IMG/VR virus record: IMGVR_UViG_3300038309_000157
Coordinates: 1-27,467 of that record
Length of the DNA stretch: 27,467 nt
Strand: one strand, 5' to 3'
Source of the DNA: a virus
Shown: piece after piece, positions 1 to 6,168 of the stretch
Position numbering within the stretch: position 1 is the stretch's first letter
Layout of the letters: each line of letters opens with the position of its first letter
Program-made: the position numbers and the translations under genes
Notes under the pieces: model-generated
What the model saw: the letters and a program-made list of their open reading frames with translations, nothing else
Told to the model about the DNA's origin: nothing
Database searches by the model: none

Positions 1-488
1 ATGTCCGTAGTTGCCGCAACGAAAGTTGTATTTTCCCTGATTGCGTCAGGTTCTCCAAGCATGCATCCGGCAATTTCCTTTAGCCTGTATTCGGCAAAAA
101 CCTTGTCGCGCTCGTTTATGGTTTTGATAGTGAACCAATTGTCGAAATTCCACTCGGCCATTGTTTCATTTTCGTCAACAAACTGAGCATATCGCCGTGC
201 AATATCGAACGGGATAAGCCCGTCTATTATCCCCTCACTTATCATATGTTTATAGGAATTCTTGATAAGCCTGTTGATTCTTAATTGCTGCTTATATGGC
301 GCTATATCTTTGTTGTCGCTGATTGTGCTGTCAATAAATCTCCCGGAAGCTATGAGTTGAAGCACACGTTTCCCGCGCTTGGTTATGTTTACCGTGAAGT
401 TCACTCCATCGTAAACAATGGATAATGATATCTTATTGATTAAAAATATCTCCATCATTCCCCTTGTGCTAAGTATAAGTTTACTCAT
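1..488 (-). CDS. Uncharacterised protein, cut by window edge
   Basis: This leftward frame opens with ATG at 486-488 and stays open to base 1, giving about 162 residues and no stop, so the C-terminus lies outside the window. It begins MSKLILSTRGMMEIF and is mixed hydrophilic, with no signal peptide or membrane helix. I do not recognise a family. It starts 12 bp after the stop of the next gene upstream, in the same direction, and is probably the last visible member of the leftward small-gene operon that starts near 1880. An ATG at 10-11 residues in (MMEIF) is an alternative start. The existence of a gene is well supported by its length and packing; its function is unknown. Confidence 0.65.
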   Translation of the reverse strand, partial: MSKLILSTRGMMEIFLINKISLSIVYDGVNFTVNITKRGKRVLQLIASGRFIDSTISDNKDIAPYKQQLRINRLIKNSYKHMISEGIIDGLIPFDIARRYAQFVDENETMAEWNFDNWFTIKTINERDKVFAEYRLKEIAGCMLGEPDAIRENTTFVAATTD

Positions 489-500
489 GGTAGTTCAAAG

Positions 501-1052
501 TTATGGATTAATCCCTAATAATTCATTAATTTCCTCTTCTGCTTTCTCTCTTAGTGACTCAATGTCGCAGTCTTCAAAGATATCTCCTGATTCGTGTTGT
601 GCATGAATGACTTTATCAAACAATTTTATTTTCCATTCCTCGCTGTGTCCGTGCCAGTCGTTCAAATCTTCATATATCTCTTTCAATGTTTCAAATGAAC
701 CAAGACCATCAAAAGCTTCAACGCTTTTTTCGTAGTGCATTTTTGCAATAGCTTCACGAACATCGTCAACCGATATATATATGTAATTAGTTTGATACGT
801 GAATGCCTCAAAATTTGATTGTTCGTGATAAAAAACTTCATCATACCACTCTAAGAAATTTTCATATCCTAACAAAGCATGCTCATTTAATTTTCGCTCA
901 ATAGGTTCGCGAAGAGATTTAAACGCAGTTGCGAAATCAAATTCATTCATTCTATTAGTAACCGAGTGCATCCAAAAGTTTTTTATAATGCTGTCATATT
1001 CGTATTCATTGAAACATTCAATTTCTACGCCTAACATTTTAGCTGTTTTCAT
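501..1052 (-). CDS. Uncharacterised acidic protein, 183 aa
   Basis: An acidic, soluble-looking protein starting MKTAKMLGVEIECFNEYEYD and ending in an Asp/Glu-rich helix. Aromatic and acidic residues are frequent, and no signal peptide, membrane span or metal-binding cluster is visible. It lies 4 bp downstream of a small membrane-protein gene in the leftward operon, so the two are probably co-translated. I do not recognise the family. Small acidic proteins in phage early operons often act on host factors, but nothing in this sequence shows a particular role. Confidence 0.7.
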   Translation of the reverse strand: MKTAKMLGVEIECFNEYEYDSIIKNFWMHSVTNRMNEFDFATAFKSLREPIERKLNEHALLGYENFLEWYDEVFYHEQSNFEAFTYQTNYIYISVDDVREAIAKMHYEKSVEAFDGLGSFETLKEIYEDLNDWHGHSEEWKIKLFDKVIHAQHESGDIFEDCDIESLREKAEEEINELLGINP

Positions 1053-1056
1053 TGCA

Positions 1057-1230
1057 TTATTTTTTAGATGTTTGTAAAACTTTGACCATCAAATTAATTG
1101 TAATACTTAAAAGAATTAAGCCACCAGACAAAAGGGCGAAGCCATGGGAATATAAAACAATTGACAGCATTAAACCGATAAAGCCGGCGACCATCAAAAT
1201 AAAAAGTGAGTTTTCAATTTTTGCTTTCAT
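1057..1230 (-). CDS. Small two-helix membrane protein, 57 aa
   Basis: A 57-residue frame starting MKAKIENSLFILMVAGF. It has two hydrophobic stretches, about residues 9-27 and 31-50, separated by a short Ser-His-Gly turn, and a basic C-terminus ending in TSKK. This predicts a helical hairpin in the inner membrane. Its start is 20 bp after the stop of the upstream gene and its stop is 4 bp before the next start, which fits neatly into the operon. Function is unknown; a phage membrane modifier or superinfection-exclusion protein is possible but is only a guess. The opposite strand has an open frame here too, but it runs against the operon. Confidence 0.6.
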   Translation of the reverse strand: MKAKIENSLFILMVAGFIGLMLSIVLYSHGFALLSGGLILLSITINLMVKVLQTSKK

Positions 1231-1249
1231 AATATTTGTTTTTTATAAA

Positions 1250-1606
1250 TTATAATTCAATAACATTGTATTCTTCGCAAATTGCGAAATACTCGTTCAA
1301 TTTTTTTGCGTACTCTTCTGCTTCATCGTGGCTCATGTGGTTTTCAACGATTTTCCCAATTGTGTCAAAACGATGTGCAACAAATACGCAACTTTCACCA
1401 TCTTCCGAATGATGAGCATTCGCCCACGTTTCGCGGTTTGTAATGTCGTTAAAATTTCCCAACATCTCGGCGTAAGATGAAAATTCAAATGTGCCTTGAT
1501 CTGTCACAACTTCAATTTTTCTTTCTTGATAAAATTCTTTTGCTTTCATAATTACAGTATTTAGAATTAAATAAAGTTCTTTTTTAAGTTCTTTGATAGT
1601 TATCAT
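1250..1606 (-). CDS. Uncharacterised protein, 118 aa
   Basis: A soluble-looking protein starting MITIKELKKELYLIL. The upstream gene's TGA stop overlaps this ATG in an ATGA tetranucleotide, which supports this start by translational coupling. An internal ATG at residue 20 (MKAKEFYQERK) is possible but has no such support. The middle has a His-rich stretch (NAHHSEDGESC) and the end is a predicted amphipathic helix. I do not recognise the family. It is the second gene of the leftward operon. Confidence 0.65.
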   Translation of the reverse strand: MITIKELKKELYLILNTVIMKAKEFYQERKIEVVTDQGTFEFSSYAEMLGNFNDITNRETWANAHHSEDGESCVFVAHRFDTIGKIVENHMSHDEAEEYAKKLNEYFAICEEYNVIEL

Positions 1607-1857
1607 TCTTCGGCTTTTGCAGTACCATACAATTGCATCATATATTTTTTATCAATTTTTTGTATATCAAAATTAACAGGGCAAATCAGAGATAAGTCTT
1701 CTAAAGTTCTGCGATTTTTAGACCAAATCTGAGCATCAATATGAAACAATCCAATCATGTTTTTACCTGAATTGTCAATTACCGTTACACCCTTTTGTTT
1801 TCTTGCTTTTACTAAGAAATTGATGCCTTTTTCGTTTAATGTCATTTCTTTTTTCAT
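1603..1857 (-). CDS. Uncharacterised protein, first gene of leftward operon
   Basis: The frame is open from 1893, but I place the start at the ATG at 1855-1857 (MKKEMTLNEKGINFL, 84 residues). The longer version (MYLYSVINN...) would begin upstream of the likely transcription start, because a good Bacteroidota promoter covers 1883-1913. An A-rich stretch precedes the chosen ATG, as is usual in this phylum. The protein is basic in its first half and has no recognisable motif or membrane span. Its stop overlaps the next start (ATGA). Function unknown. Confidence 0.6.
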   Translation of the reverse strand: MKKEMTLNEKGINFLVKARKQKGVTVIDNSGKNMIGLFHIDAQIWSKNRRTLEDLSLICPVNFDIQKIDKKYMMQLYGTAKAEE

Positions 1858-1882
1858 CGTTGTTTGATTATTAATTACACTA

Positions 1883-1913
1883 TAAAGATACATATTATTA
1901 TTAATATAAACAA
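1883..1913 (-). promoter_or_regulatory. Promoter of the leftward operon
   Basis: On the minus strand, TTG (1911-1913) is followed after 20 bp by TATCTTTA (1883-1890). This is one mismatch from the Bacteroidota -7 element TAnnTTTG at the usual 19-21 bp spacing. Predicted transcription start is near 1876, giving a leader of about 20 nt to the ATG at 1857. Confidence 0.55.
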
Positions 1914-1960
1914 GTAATTAATTAATTATTTTCGCTAAAAATCAAAGAAAATTAACCTAT

Positions 1961-1995
1961 TCATTAACCATCGTTAATAAAACACTCATTAACCA
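1961..1995. promoter_or_regulatory. Possible operator in the divergent control region
   Basis: The 10-bp word TCATTAACCA occurs at 1961-1970 and again at 1986-1995. The first copy overlaps a dyad, TTAAC-catc-GTTAA (1964-1977). Both lie between the leftward and rightward promoters, where a repressor of either operon would be expected to bind. The regulator is not identified. Confidence 0.35.
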
Positions 1996-1996
1996 G

Positions 1997-2027
1997 TTTG
2001 ATTATTCACGTTTATTCACTATTATTG
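1997..2027 (+). promoter_or_regulatory. Promoter of the rightward terminase operon
   Basis: TTTG (1997-2000) is followed after 19 bp by TATTATTG (2020-2027), one mismatch from TAnnTTTG. The predicted transcription start near 2034 gives a leader of about 105 nt before the terminase gene. Confidence 0.5.
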
Positions 2028-2104
2028 TATCGATAGAAGCAAAATAAGACTTTGACCATCAAAATTATAGTCTAAACAGATTAAACAAAGTAATAACAAA
2101 CAAA

Positions 2105-2119
2105 ACGCGCGAAGCGCGT
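2105..2119 (+). other. GC hairpin in the terminase leader
   Basis: ACGCGC-GAA-GCGCGT is a perfect 6-bp stem with a 3-nt loop in an otherwise AT-rich leader, ending 20 nt before the ATG at 2140. It could affect mRNA stability or ribosome access. The A-rich stretch between hairpin and ATG probably serves as the ribosome-binding region. Confidence 0.4.
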
Positions 2120-2139
2120 AAAGAACAAACCAAAAAAAA

Positions 2140-2691
2140 ATGGGAGCTCCAAAAGAAAATCAATTCTGGAAATTAAGAAGCAAACACGGACGCGACAGAT
2201 TGTTTGATTCTCCCGAACTCCTCTGGGAAGCTGCGACTGAGTATTTTGAATGGTGTGATGAACATCCTTATTTGAAGCAAGAACAAAAAAAAGGAAATGT
2301 AATTGTACCCAAAGGAGAAAGACTAACACCTGAGGAGTTCAAAGAAACTGTAAAACCAATTGTTGAACTTCCAACCGAAAGACCTTATACAATGCAGGGT
2401 TTGTGCCTTTATCTAAATTGTGGAATAAATTATTTTAATCAGTTTGAAGAAAGTTTAAAGGGGAAAAATGACAGTCGATCAAAAGATTTTTCGTTAACAA
2501 TTACGCGCATAAGGGAGACTATCCAGGATCAGCAGGTTGGAGGTGGCTTAATTGGTGCCTATAATCCGATGTTGACTGCCAGAATCTTGGGACTCACTGA
2601 TAAACAAGATATTACAAGTAACGGCGATTCAATCGCACTCAATGTAAACGTTTCAAACTCAGGGCTATCAAAAGACCTTAACAAAGAATAA
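2140..2691 (+). CDS. Phage terminase small subunit
   Basis: 183 residues beginning MGAPKENQFWKLRSKHGRD, a very typical opening of Bacteroidota phage small terminase subunits. It continues with LLWEAATEYFEWCDEHP and RPYTMQGLCLYL, which in this family form the N-terminal helix-turn-helix region that recognises the packaging site on phage DNA. The C-terminal third would mediate oligomerisation and contact with the large subunit. Length is normal for the family. The large subunit is not downstream, as it often is; the next genes are small accessory ones. So the packaging genes are split, or the large subunit sits with the head genes beyond the right edge. The family match is from memory of the motif pattern. 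Confidence 0.85.
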   Translation: MGAPKENQFWKLRSKHGRDRLFDSPELLWEAATEYFEWCDEHPYLKQEQKKGNVIVPKGERLTPEEFKETVKPIVELPTERPYTMQGLCLYLNCGINYFNQFEESLKGKNDSRSKDFSLTITRIRETIQDQQVGGGLIGAYNPMLTARILGLTDKQDITSNGDSIALNVNVSNSGLSKDLNKE

Positions 2692-2701
2692 ATATACTTC
2701 A

Positions 2702-2716
2702 GGGCTATTCAAGCCC
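2702..2716 (+). terminator. Weak hairpin after terminase gene
   Basis: GGGCT-attca-AGCCC forms a 5-bp stem 10 nt after the terminase stop, with only a weak T-rich tail. It may be a processing hairpin or a partial terminator ahead of the stronger one at 2750. Confidence 0.3.
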
Positions 2717-2749
2717 GCTTTCATAAGTTTGGTTTAGTTAATTACAGTT

Positions 2750-2780
2750 GCCGGGGGTATTGATCTCCGGCTTTCTTTTG
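2750..2780 (+). terminator. Rho-independent terminator
   Basis: GCCGG (2750-2754) and CCGGC (2767-2771) form a stem around a 12-nt loop, followed by TTTCTTTT. It separates the terminase transcript from the promoter at 2777-2808. Confidence 0.6.
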
Positions 2781-2808
2781 CTTATTTGTGTAGAAAATTG
2801 TAGATTTG
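2777..2808 (+). promoter_or_regulatory. Consensus Bacteroidota promoter
   Basis: TTTG (2777-2780), a 20-bp spacer and TAGATTTG (2801-2808) match the TTTG / TAnnTTTG consensus exactly. Predicted start is near 2815, so the coding region should begin at the ATG at 2848 and not at the in-frame TTG at 2806, which lies inside the -7 box. Confidence 0.65.
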
Positions 2809-2847
2809 ATTAACGTTTGTTCTCGACAAATATTAAATAAGTCAAAT

Positions 2848-3063
2848 ATGAAGCACATTTTAATTAATAAGACAACTGGTCAATCGTTTATATTCTCATG
2901 CAAAAGTGACATCAGAAGATATATAAATGTTAGTTCCGTAACCATTTGGAACTGGCAACGATCGGGACCAATCAAATACTACAAAGATTATATCATTTGT
3001 TTCAATTCTACTATTGTAAAAGCATCACAAAAGTCTCATAATCAATACAATAACAGATTGTAA
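2848..3063 (+). CDS. Small NUMOD-like DNA-binding protein, 71 aa
   Basis: Starting at the ATG at 2848, the product begins MKHILINKTTGQSFIFSCKS. The segment with the pattern 'S.sDI.rYinVs..TIwnW' resembles the small helix-turn-helix modules (NUMOD1 type) that accompany phage homing endonucleases and give them DNA contact. No nuclease motif is present, so this is either a free-standing DNA-binding module or what is left of a longer endonuclease. It stands alone between a terminator and its own promoter, 292 bp before a GIY-YIG gene. The family call is tentative. Confidence 0.5.
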   Translation: MKHILINKTTGQSFIFSCKSDIRRYINVSSVTIWNWQRSGPIKYYKDYIICFNSTIVKASQKSHNQYNNRL

Positions 3064-3354
3064 GTAAAGCGGCTATCTCTGCCATTCTGTCAAAACCTGG
3101 CATTTGCTTGTATTGCCTTGTTTTAGCTTGATATAGGCATTCAATAGTTGTAACTTACATATGTAAGCGGAAAGATTGAAGTTGATCAGGATTGATGTAA
3201 GCTATCAATACGGCTTCAAAAGTGTTATAACTCTCTGATTTACTGTGAGTTCTATTTAACACAATATAAGTTATAAGAAAAGTATTAAAATGTTAATTAA
3301 TTTGGTTGTTTACTTACGATTTGATAACTTTAGGTAATTATAAATCAATATGTT
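3064..3354. other. Intergenic stretch with a 14-bp palindrome
   Basis: No convincing gene on either strand. It contains a perfect palindrome, CTTACATATGTAAG (3154-3167), which could be an operator, and further downstream the promoter at 3301-3332. I see no terminator or RNA signature in the rest. Confidence 0.4.
3301..3332 (+). promoter_or_regulatory. Promoter of the GIY-YIG gene
   Basis: TTTG (3301-3304), 20-bp spacer, TAACTTTA (3325-3332), one mismatch from consensus. Predicted start near 3339, about 16 nt before the ATG at 3355. Confidence 0.55.
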
Positions 3355-3699
3355 ATGATTATCAATAAGAAAGATATTAATGTGAAGTTAAAAAGGTTTA
3401 ATGGCGTTTACTTTGTGTATATTATTAGAATGAATGATAATATTATCTATATCGGAAGTTCAAAGAATATCTATAAACGGTTCAAGGAACACAAATATCA
3501 GAAAGTATTTGATTCAATTGAGATTATAAAATGTAATAGTTTCAGCCAGGCACTAATAAAAGAAAGAGAATTAATATTTAAACACAATCCAGAAGATAAT
3601 ACCTTTTGTATTGATCAATTGAGAATGCCCCAGGTTAAAGAGTTCAGATTAGGAATTGATAATCTTAAAGACATTCATAAGAACATATTGAATAGATAA
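3355..3699 (+). CDS. GIY-YIG endonuclease, free-standing
   Basis: 114 residues with the GIY-YIG nuclease fold in its N-terminal 90. 'GVYFVYIIRM' corresponds to the GIY strand, 'IIYIGSSKNIYKRFKEHK' supplies the YIG strand and the conserved Arg and His, and 'ALIKERELIFKHNPEDN' holds the catalytic Glu and the metal-site Asn. Such proteins cut DNA with a divalent metal and in phages are usually homing endonucleases that spread their own gene. There is no long C-terminal DNA-binding domain, so it is a minimal version. It has its own promoter and a hairpin terminator at 3799, as expected of an independently mobile gene. Confidence 0.8.
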   Translation: MIINKKDINVKLKRFNGVYFVYIIRMNDNIIYIGSSKNIYKRFKEHKYQKVFDSIEIIKCNSFSQALIKERELIFKHNPEDNTFCIDQLRMPQVKEFRLGIDNLKDIHKNILNR

Positions 3700-3798
3700 G
3701 ATTCTAAGCACCGACACCCCCACACCCCAAAAAATTCTGGCTTTTATTCCTATCGCCGCCTATCCAAATATCAAACAAATGTATTTCCTTCAACTTAC

Positions 3799-3827
3799 AA
3801 AAGGCTATTTTACATCAATCGCCTTTT
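3799..3827 (+). terminator. Hairpin terminator after the GIY-YIG gene
   Basis: AAAAGGC (3799-3805) and GCCTTTT (3821-3827) form a 7-bp stem with a 15-nt loop, with further T-rich sequence after. The rest of 3700-3898 contains no gene that I can see. Confidence 0.45.
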
Positions 3828-3864
3828 ATTATATCTATAGCTTAAAATTTTTTTCTTCTTTTGC

Positions 3865-3894
3865 TTGTTTATTAAAAATATGTGTGTAATTTTG
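3865..3894 (+). promoter_or_regulatory. Promoter of the small RHH gene
   Basis: TTG (3865-3867), 19-bp spacer, TAATTTTG (3887-3894), an exact TAnnTTTG match. The ATG at 3899 follows only 4 bp later, so the message would be leaderless or nearly so. Confidence 0.5.
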
Positions 3895-3898
3895 TAAT

Positions 3899-4060
3899 AT
3901 GAATGACACACAAAATAAAAACAGACGATTCCATTTATTTATTGAGCAAAAATGGATTGACATGCTAAAAAGAGAAATGAACTCTTACGGCTTTAAAACT
4001 GTTTCTTCGTTTGTGAGATTCATAATAATAAAGTTCTTTGATAAAAATAAAAAGCAGTAG
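3899..4060 (+). CDS. Ribbon-helix-helix-like regulator, 53 aa
   Basis: A 53-residue frame starting MNDTQNKNRRFHLFIEQKW. The pattern is that of a ribbon-helix-helix DNA-binding protein: a basic N-terminus, a short strand ('RFHLFI'), a helix ('EQKWIDMLKREMNSYG'), a 'FKTVSSFVR' turn into a second helix, and a Lys-rich tail. Such proteins bind DNA as dimers and often repress their own promoter. It sits immediately upstream of the Y RNA cluster, and the last bases of its gene (from 4049) are also the 5' strand of the terminal stem of the first Y RNA. It might therefore regulate the Ro/Y RNA module, but that is only suggested by position. Confidence 0.6.
   Translation: MNDTQNKNRRFHLFIEQKWIDMLKREMNSYGFKTVSSFVRFIIIKFFDKNKKQ
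4010..4040 (+). promoter_or_regulatory. Possible promoter for the Y RNAs
   Basis: TTTG (4010-4013), 19-bp spacer, then GTTCTTTG (4033-4040), which keeps TTTG of the -7 element but not its leading TA. The predicted start, near 4047, coincides with the 5' end of the closing stem of the first Y RNA (4049). It lies inside the RHH coding region. Confidence 0.3.
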
Positions 4061-4203
4061 CGACAAGTGGGTTACTTCGCAATAGGAGTCGTTTGTCACT
4101 GGTTCGATTCCAGTATCCCTGTCAAAATTAAAACAATATGCAGGGATTAGCTCAGCTGGTAGAGCAACGATACAGATTCCTACTTAAATTTTCTCTGCTT
4201 TTT
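4049..4203 (+). ncRNA. Y RNA 1 (YrlA type) with permuted tRNA-like module
   Basis: The ends pair perfectly: AAAAAGCAG (4049-4057) with CTGCTTTTT (4195-4203). Next comes an internal loop (UAGCGAC / AAAUUUUCU) and a second helix, AAGTGGG (4065-4071) with CCTACTT (4179-4185). This is the Ro60-binding stem organisation of Y RNAs. The apical part is a tRNA in circularly permuted order: T arm ACTGG-TTCGATT-CCAGT (4098-4114), acceptor 3' strand ATCCCTG (4115-4121), a 19-nt linker, acceptor 5' strand CAGGGAT (4141-4147), D arm (4150-4165), and AACGA (4166-4170) pairing with TCGTT (4089-4093) as the anticodon-like stem. YrlA RNAs are known to mimic tRNA while lacking a free CCA end. The Ro gene downstream supports the call. 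Confidence 0.88.
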
Positions 4204-4210
4204 AAAAATA

Positions 4211-4281
4211 TTGCAAGTGGCGATGAATGAGTTACTTCGTTTTAGATATGAAAAAATACTTATTCAATTTTTCCCTTGCAA
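4211..4281 (+). ncRNA. Y RNA 2, compact form without tRNA-like module
   Basis: A 71-nt unit closed by TTGCAAG (4211-4217) with CTTGCAA (4275-4281). A second helix, GAATGAGT (4225-4232) with ACTTATTC (4258-4265, one G-T pair), lies above an internal loop carrying GGCGA on the 5' side and a U-rich 3' side. These are the same Ro-binding features as in its two neighbours, including GTTACTTCG (4231-4239). The apical loop is short and AT-rich and no tRNA-like arms are present. It may be a Ro-binding decoy or a Y RNA tethering a different partner. Confidence 0.75.
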
Positions 4282-4286
4282 AGACA

Positions 4287-4424
4287 TTAGTGGTAGCGAA
4301 ATGTGAGTTACTTCGACTGCTAATCGAGAGGTCGCAGGTTCGATTCCTGTCAAAACGGTGTATTCAGTTTTGTAGCTCAGCTGGTTAGAGCGCTAAAATT
4401 TCTCACGTTAATTTTCTCCACTAA
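4287..4424 (+). ncRNA. Y RNA 3 (YrlA type) with permuted tRNA-like module
   Basis: The ends pair as TTAGTGG (4287-4293) with CCACTAA (4418-4424). The second helix is ATGTGAG (4301-4307) with CTCACGT (4402-4408), above the internal loop UAGCGAA / UAAUUUUCU. The apical tRNA-like module is again permuted: T arm GCAGG-TTCGATT-CCTGT (4334-4350), acceptor 3' strand CAAAAC (4351-4356), a 10-nt linker, acceptor 5' strand GTTTTG (4367-4372), and D arm (4375-4391). Helix sequences differ from Y RNA 1 while pairing is kept, so the structure is conserved by compensation. The terminator at 4434 lies just downstream. Confidence 0.86.
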
Positions 4425-4433
4425 CTTATTTGC

Positions 4434-4470
4434 AAGGGTTACATGGCTTTTAGTTGTGTAACCCTTTTTT
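4434..4470 (+). terminator. Strong terminator between Y RNAs and the Ro gene
   Basis: AAGGGTTACA (4434-4443) and TGTAACCCTT (4457-4466) form a perfect 10-bp stem with a 13-nt loop, followed by Ts to 4470. It ends the Y RNA transcript just before the Ro gene, so the RNAs and the Ro mRNA can be made in different amounts. Confidence 0.85.
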
Positions 4471-4485
4471 ATTGAACTAATTTTT
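4454..4485 (+). promoter_or_regulatory. Possible promoter of the Ro gene
   Basis: TTG (4454-4456), 21-bp spacer, TAATTTTT (4478-4485), one mismatch from TAnnTTTG. It overlaps the 3' side of the terminator hairpin and would start the Ro message only a few bases before its ATG. Read-through of the terminator is the alternative. Confidence 0.35.
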
Positions 4486-4497
4486 AAAATAATAGAT

Positions 4498-5925
4498 ATG
4501 TCAAGATTTAACACTACTTCCGAAGGTACTAAAACCGTAAATTTAGCAGGTGGACAAGCGTATAAGCAAACACCTGAATTAGAATTGGTTTCAATATTGC
4601 TTACTTCATTTGCAAATGACCAGTTTTATCGCTCATCTTCCGATACATTTGATACTTTAACGCAACTTATTTTAGTTTGTGATAAAGAGTTTGTTGCGAA
4701 AGCTGCAATTTATGCCAGGACTAAATTTGGAATGCGTTCTATATCTCATGTAGTTGCTTCTGAATTAGCAAAACATATTGTAGGCAATAAATGGGCAAAG
4801 GATTTCTACGAATCAATTGTTTACAGACCTGACGATATGATGGAAATTTTATCATATCACACCTCAAAAAATGGAAAAATACCGAATGCGATGAAAAAAG
4901 GTTTTGCAAAAGCATTCGATAAATTTGACCGTTATCAGTTAGCAAAATACAGAGGTGAAGGGAAAGGGTATAAATTGATTGATGTTGTCAATTTGGTTCA
5001 TCCTGTACCTGTCGAAAAAAATGCTGATGCAATTAACGCATTAGTTAATGGTGAATTAAAATCATTTGATACATGGGAATCTGAATTAACACGTGCTGGG
5101 CAAAATGCAACATCTGAAGAAGAAAAAGCTGATTTCAAGAAAGATGTTTGGGTAAAACTTGTAAGAGAACGTAAACTTGGATATTTTGCACTTTTGCGAA
5201 ACCTTAGAAATATTATCGAACAAGCACCTGAAGTTTTAAACGAAGCTCTTGAAATGCTGACAAATGAATCAATGATTAAAAAATCGTTGGTTTTGCCTTT
5301 TCGGTTTATTACTGCTTTTGATGAAATTCAGAAATTGAATAACGGAAGGATTGTTCGTGAAACTTTAATTGCTTTAAATAAGGCTGTTGATATTTCAATT
5401 GCAAACGTTCCCAAGTTTGACGGTGAAACATTGGTTGTTTTGGATGTTTCAGGTTCTATGTCTGGGAAACCTGCCGTAATTGGTTCTTTATTTTCTTCTG
5501 TATTGGTAAAATCAAACAATGCTGATTTTATGACATTTTCAGACATAGCGCAATACAGAAACGTTAATCCGATGGATTCTACAATTACAATTGCTAATTC
5601 ATTACGTTTTTCAATGGGTGGAACTAACTTTCAGGACATTTTCAGGGTTGCAAACAAAAAATATGACCGTATTGTGATTCTTTCGGATATGCAGGGGTGG
5701 ATAGGTCATTATTCGCCTGTAGCTGAATTTAACAATTGGAAACGAGTTACAGGAGCAAATCCTTTTGTTTATTCATTTGACCTTAATTCATACGGTAATA
5801 TGCAATTCCCAGAACAAAACGTTTTTTGTTTAGCTGGGTTATCTGATAAAGTTTTTGACATTATGAAACTTTTAGAACAAGATAAAAACGCGTTGGTTAA
5901 TGAAATTCGAAATATTTCATTTTGA
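4498..5925 (+). CDS. rsr: Ro60/Rsr protein (TROVE and vWA domains)
   Basis: 475 residues with the two Ro60 parts. About residues 10-300 form the all-helical TROVE ring that binds misfolded RNA ends in its central hole and Y RNAs on its outer face. Residues about 310-470 form a von Willebrand A domain with an intact metal site: DVSGS (Asp316, Ser318, Ser320), Thr376 in GGTNF and Asp397 in LSDMQG. In bacteria, Rsr with a Y RNA tethers the exoribonuclease PNPase and modifies RNA decay, and it is induced by stress. Three Y RNAs lie directly upstream, so a complete Ro/Y RNA unit is carried on what looks like a phage genome. Length and domain order are normal. The gene may have its own promoter at 4454. 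Confidence 0.95.
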   Translation: MSRFNTTSEGTKTVNLAGGQAYKQTPELELVSILLTSFANDQFYRSSSDTFDTLTQLILVCDKEFVAKAAIYARTKFGMRSISHVVASELAKHIVGNKWAKDFYESIVYRPDDMMEILSYHTSKNGKIPNAMKKGFAKAFDKFDRYQLAKYRGEGKGYKLIDVVNLVHPVPVEKNADAINALVNGELKSFDTWESELTRAGQNATSEEEKADFKKDVWVKLVRERKLGYFALLRNLRNIIEQAPEVLNEALEMLTNESMIKKSLVLPFRFITAFDEIQKLNNGRIVRETLIALNKAVDISIANVPKFDGETLVVLDVSGSMSGKPAVIGSLFSSVLVKSNNADFMTFSDIAQYRNVNPMDSTITIANSLRFSMGGTNFQDIFRVANKKYDRIVILSDMQGWIGHYSPVAEFNNWKRVTGANPFVYSFDLNSYGNMQFPEQNVFCLAGLSDKVFDIMKLLEQDKNALVNEIRNISF

Positions 5926-6047
5926 TTTTCCGCAAAAATTGTCTATGACGGGCTTTTTCTTGTTTTTGTAGTTTAAATGTTCTAAATTTGAATGTCACAT
6001 TACAGTTTGCGTATTTCATAAAGTTAAGAGTTTAGTTAATGTTTTTG

Positions 6048-6080
6048 AGCCGGTTATTGGGGTTTTAACCGGCTTTTTTT
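6048..6080 (+). terminator. Rho-independent terminator after the Ro region
   Basis: AGCCGGTTA (6048-6056) and TAACCGGCT (6066-6074) form a perfect 9-bp stem with a 9-nt loop, followed by seven Ts. The stretch 5926-6168 otherwise holds no gene that I can see. Confidence 0.85.
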
Positions 6081-6168
6081 GTTGATTTTCTTGAAAAAAG
6101 TTGTTCCTGATGGTCAAACATATTGAAATAATACTTATCTTAGCTAAGTAATTAATAAATCGAATGAA

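Noticed and set aside
4098-4391. Ordinary tRNA genes suggested by TTCGATT T loops and D arms
   Set aside because: The 3' half precedes the 5' half in both cases, no normal anticodon loop or free CCA end is formed, and the flanks pair as a Y RNA stem.
6048-6080. Another P/Q junction, since it contains GTTA and TAAC
   Set aside because: It is a standard GC-rich terminator with a T tract; its ends do not match the first cassette's GCATAAC, and it lacks the spacer pattern.
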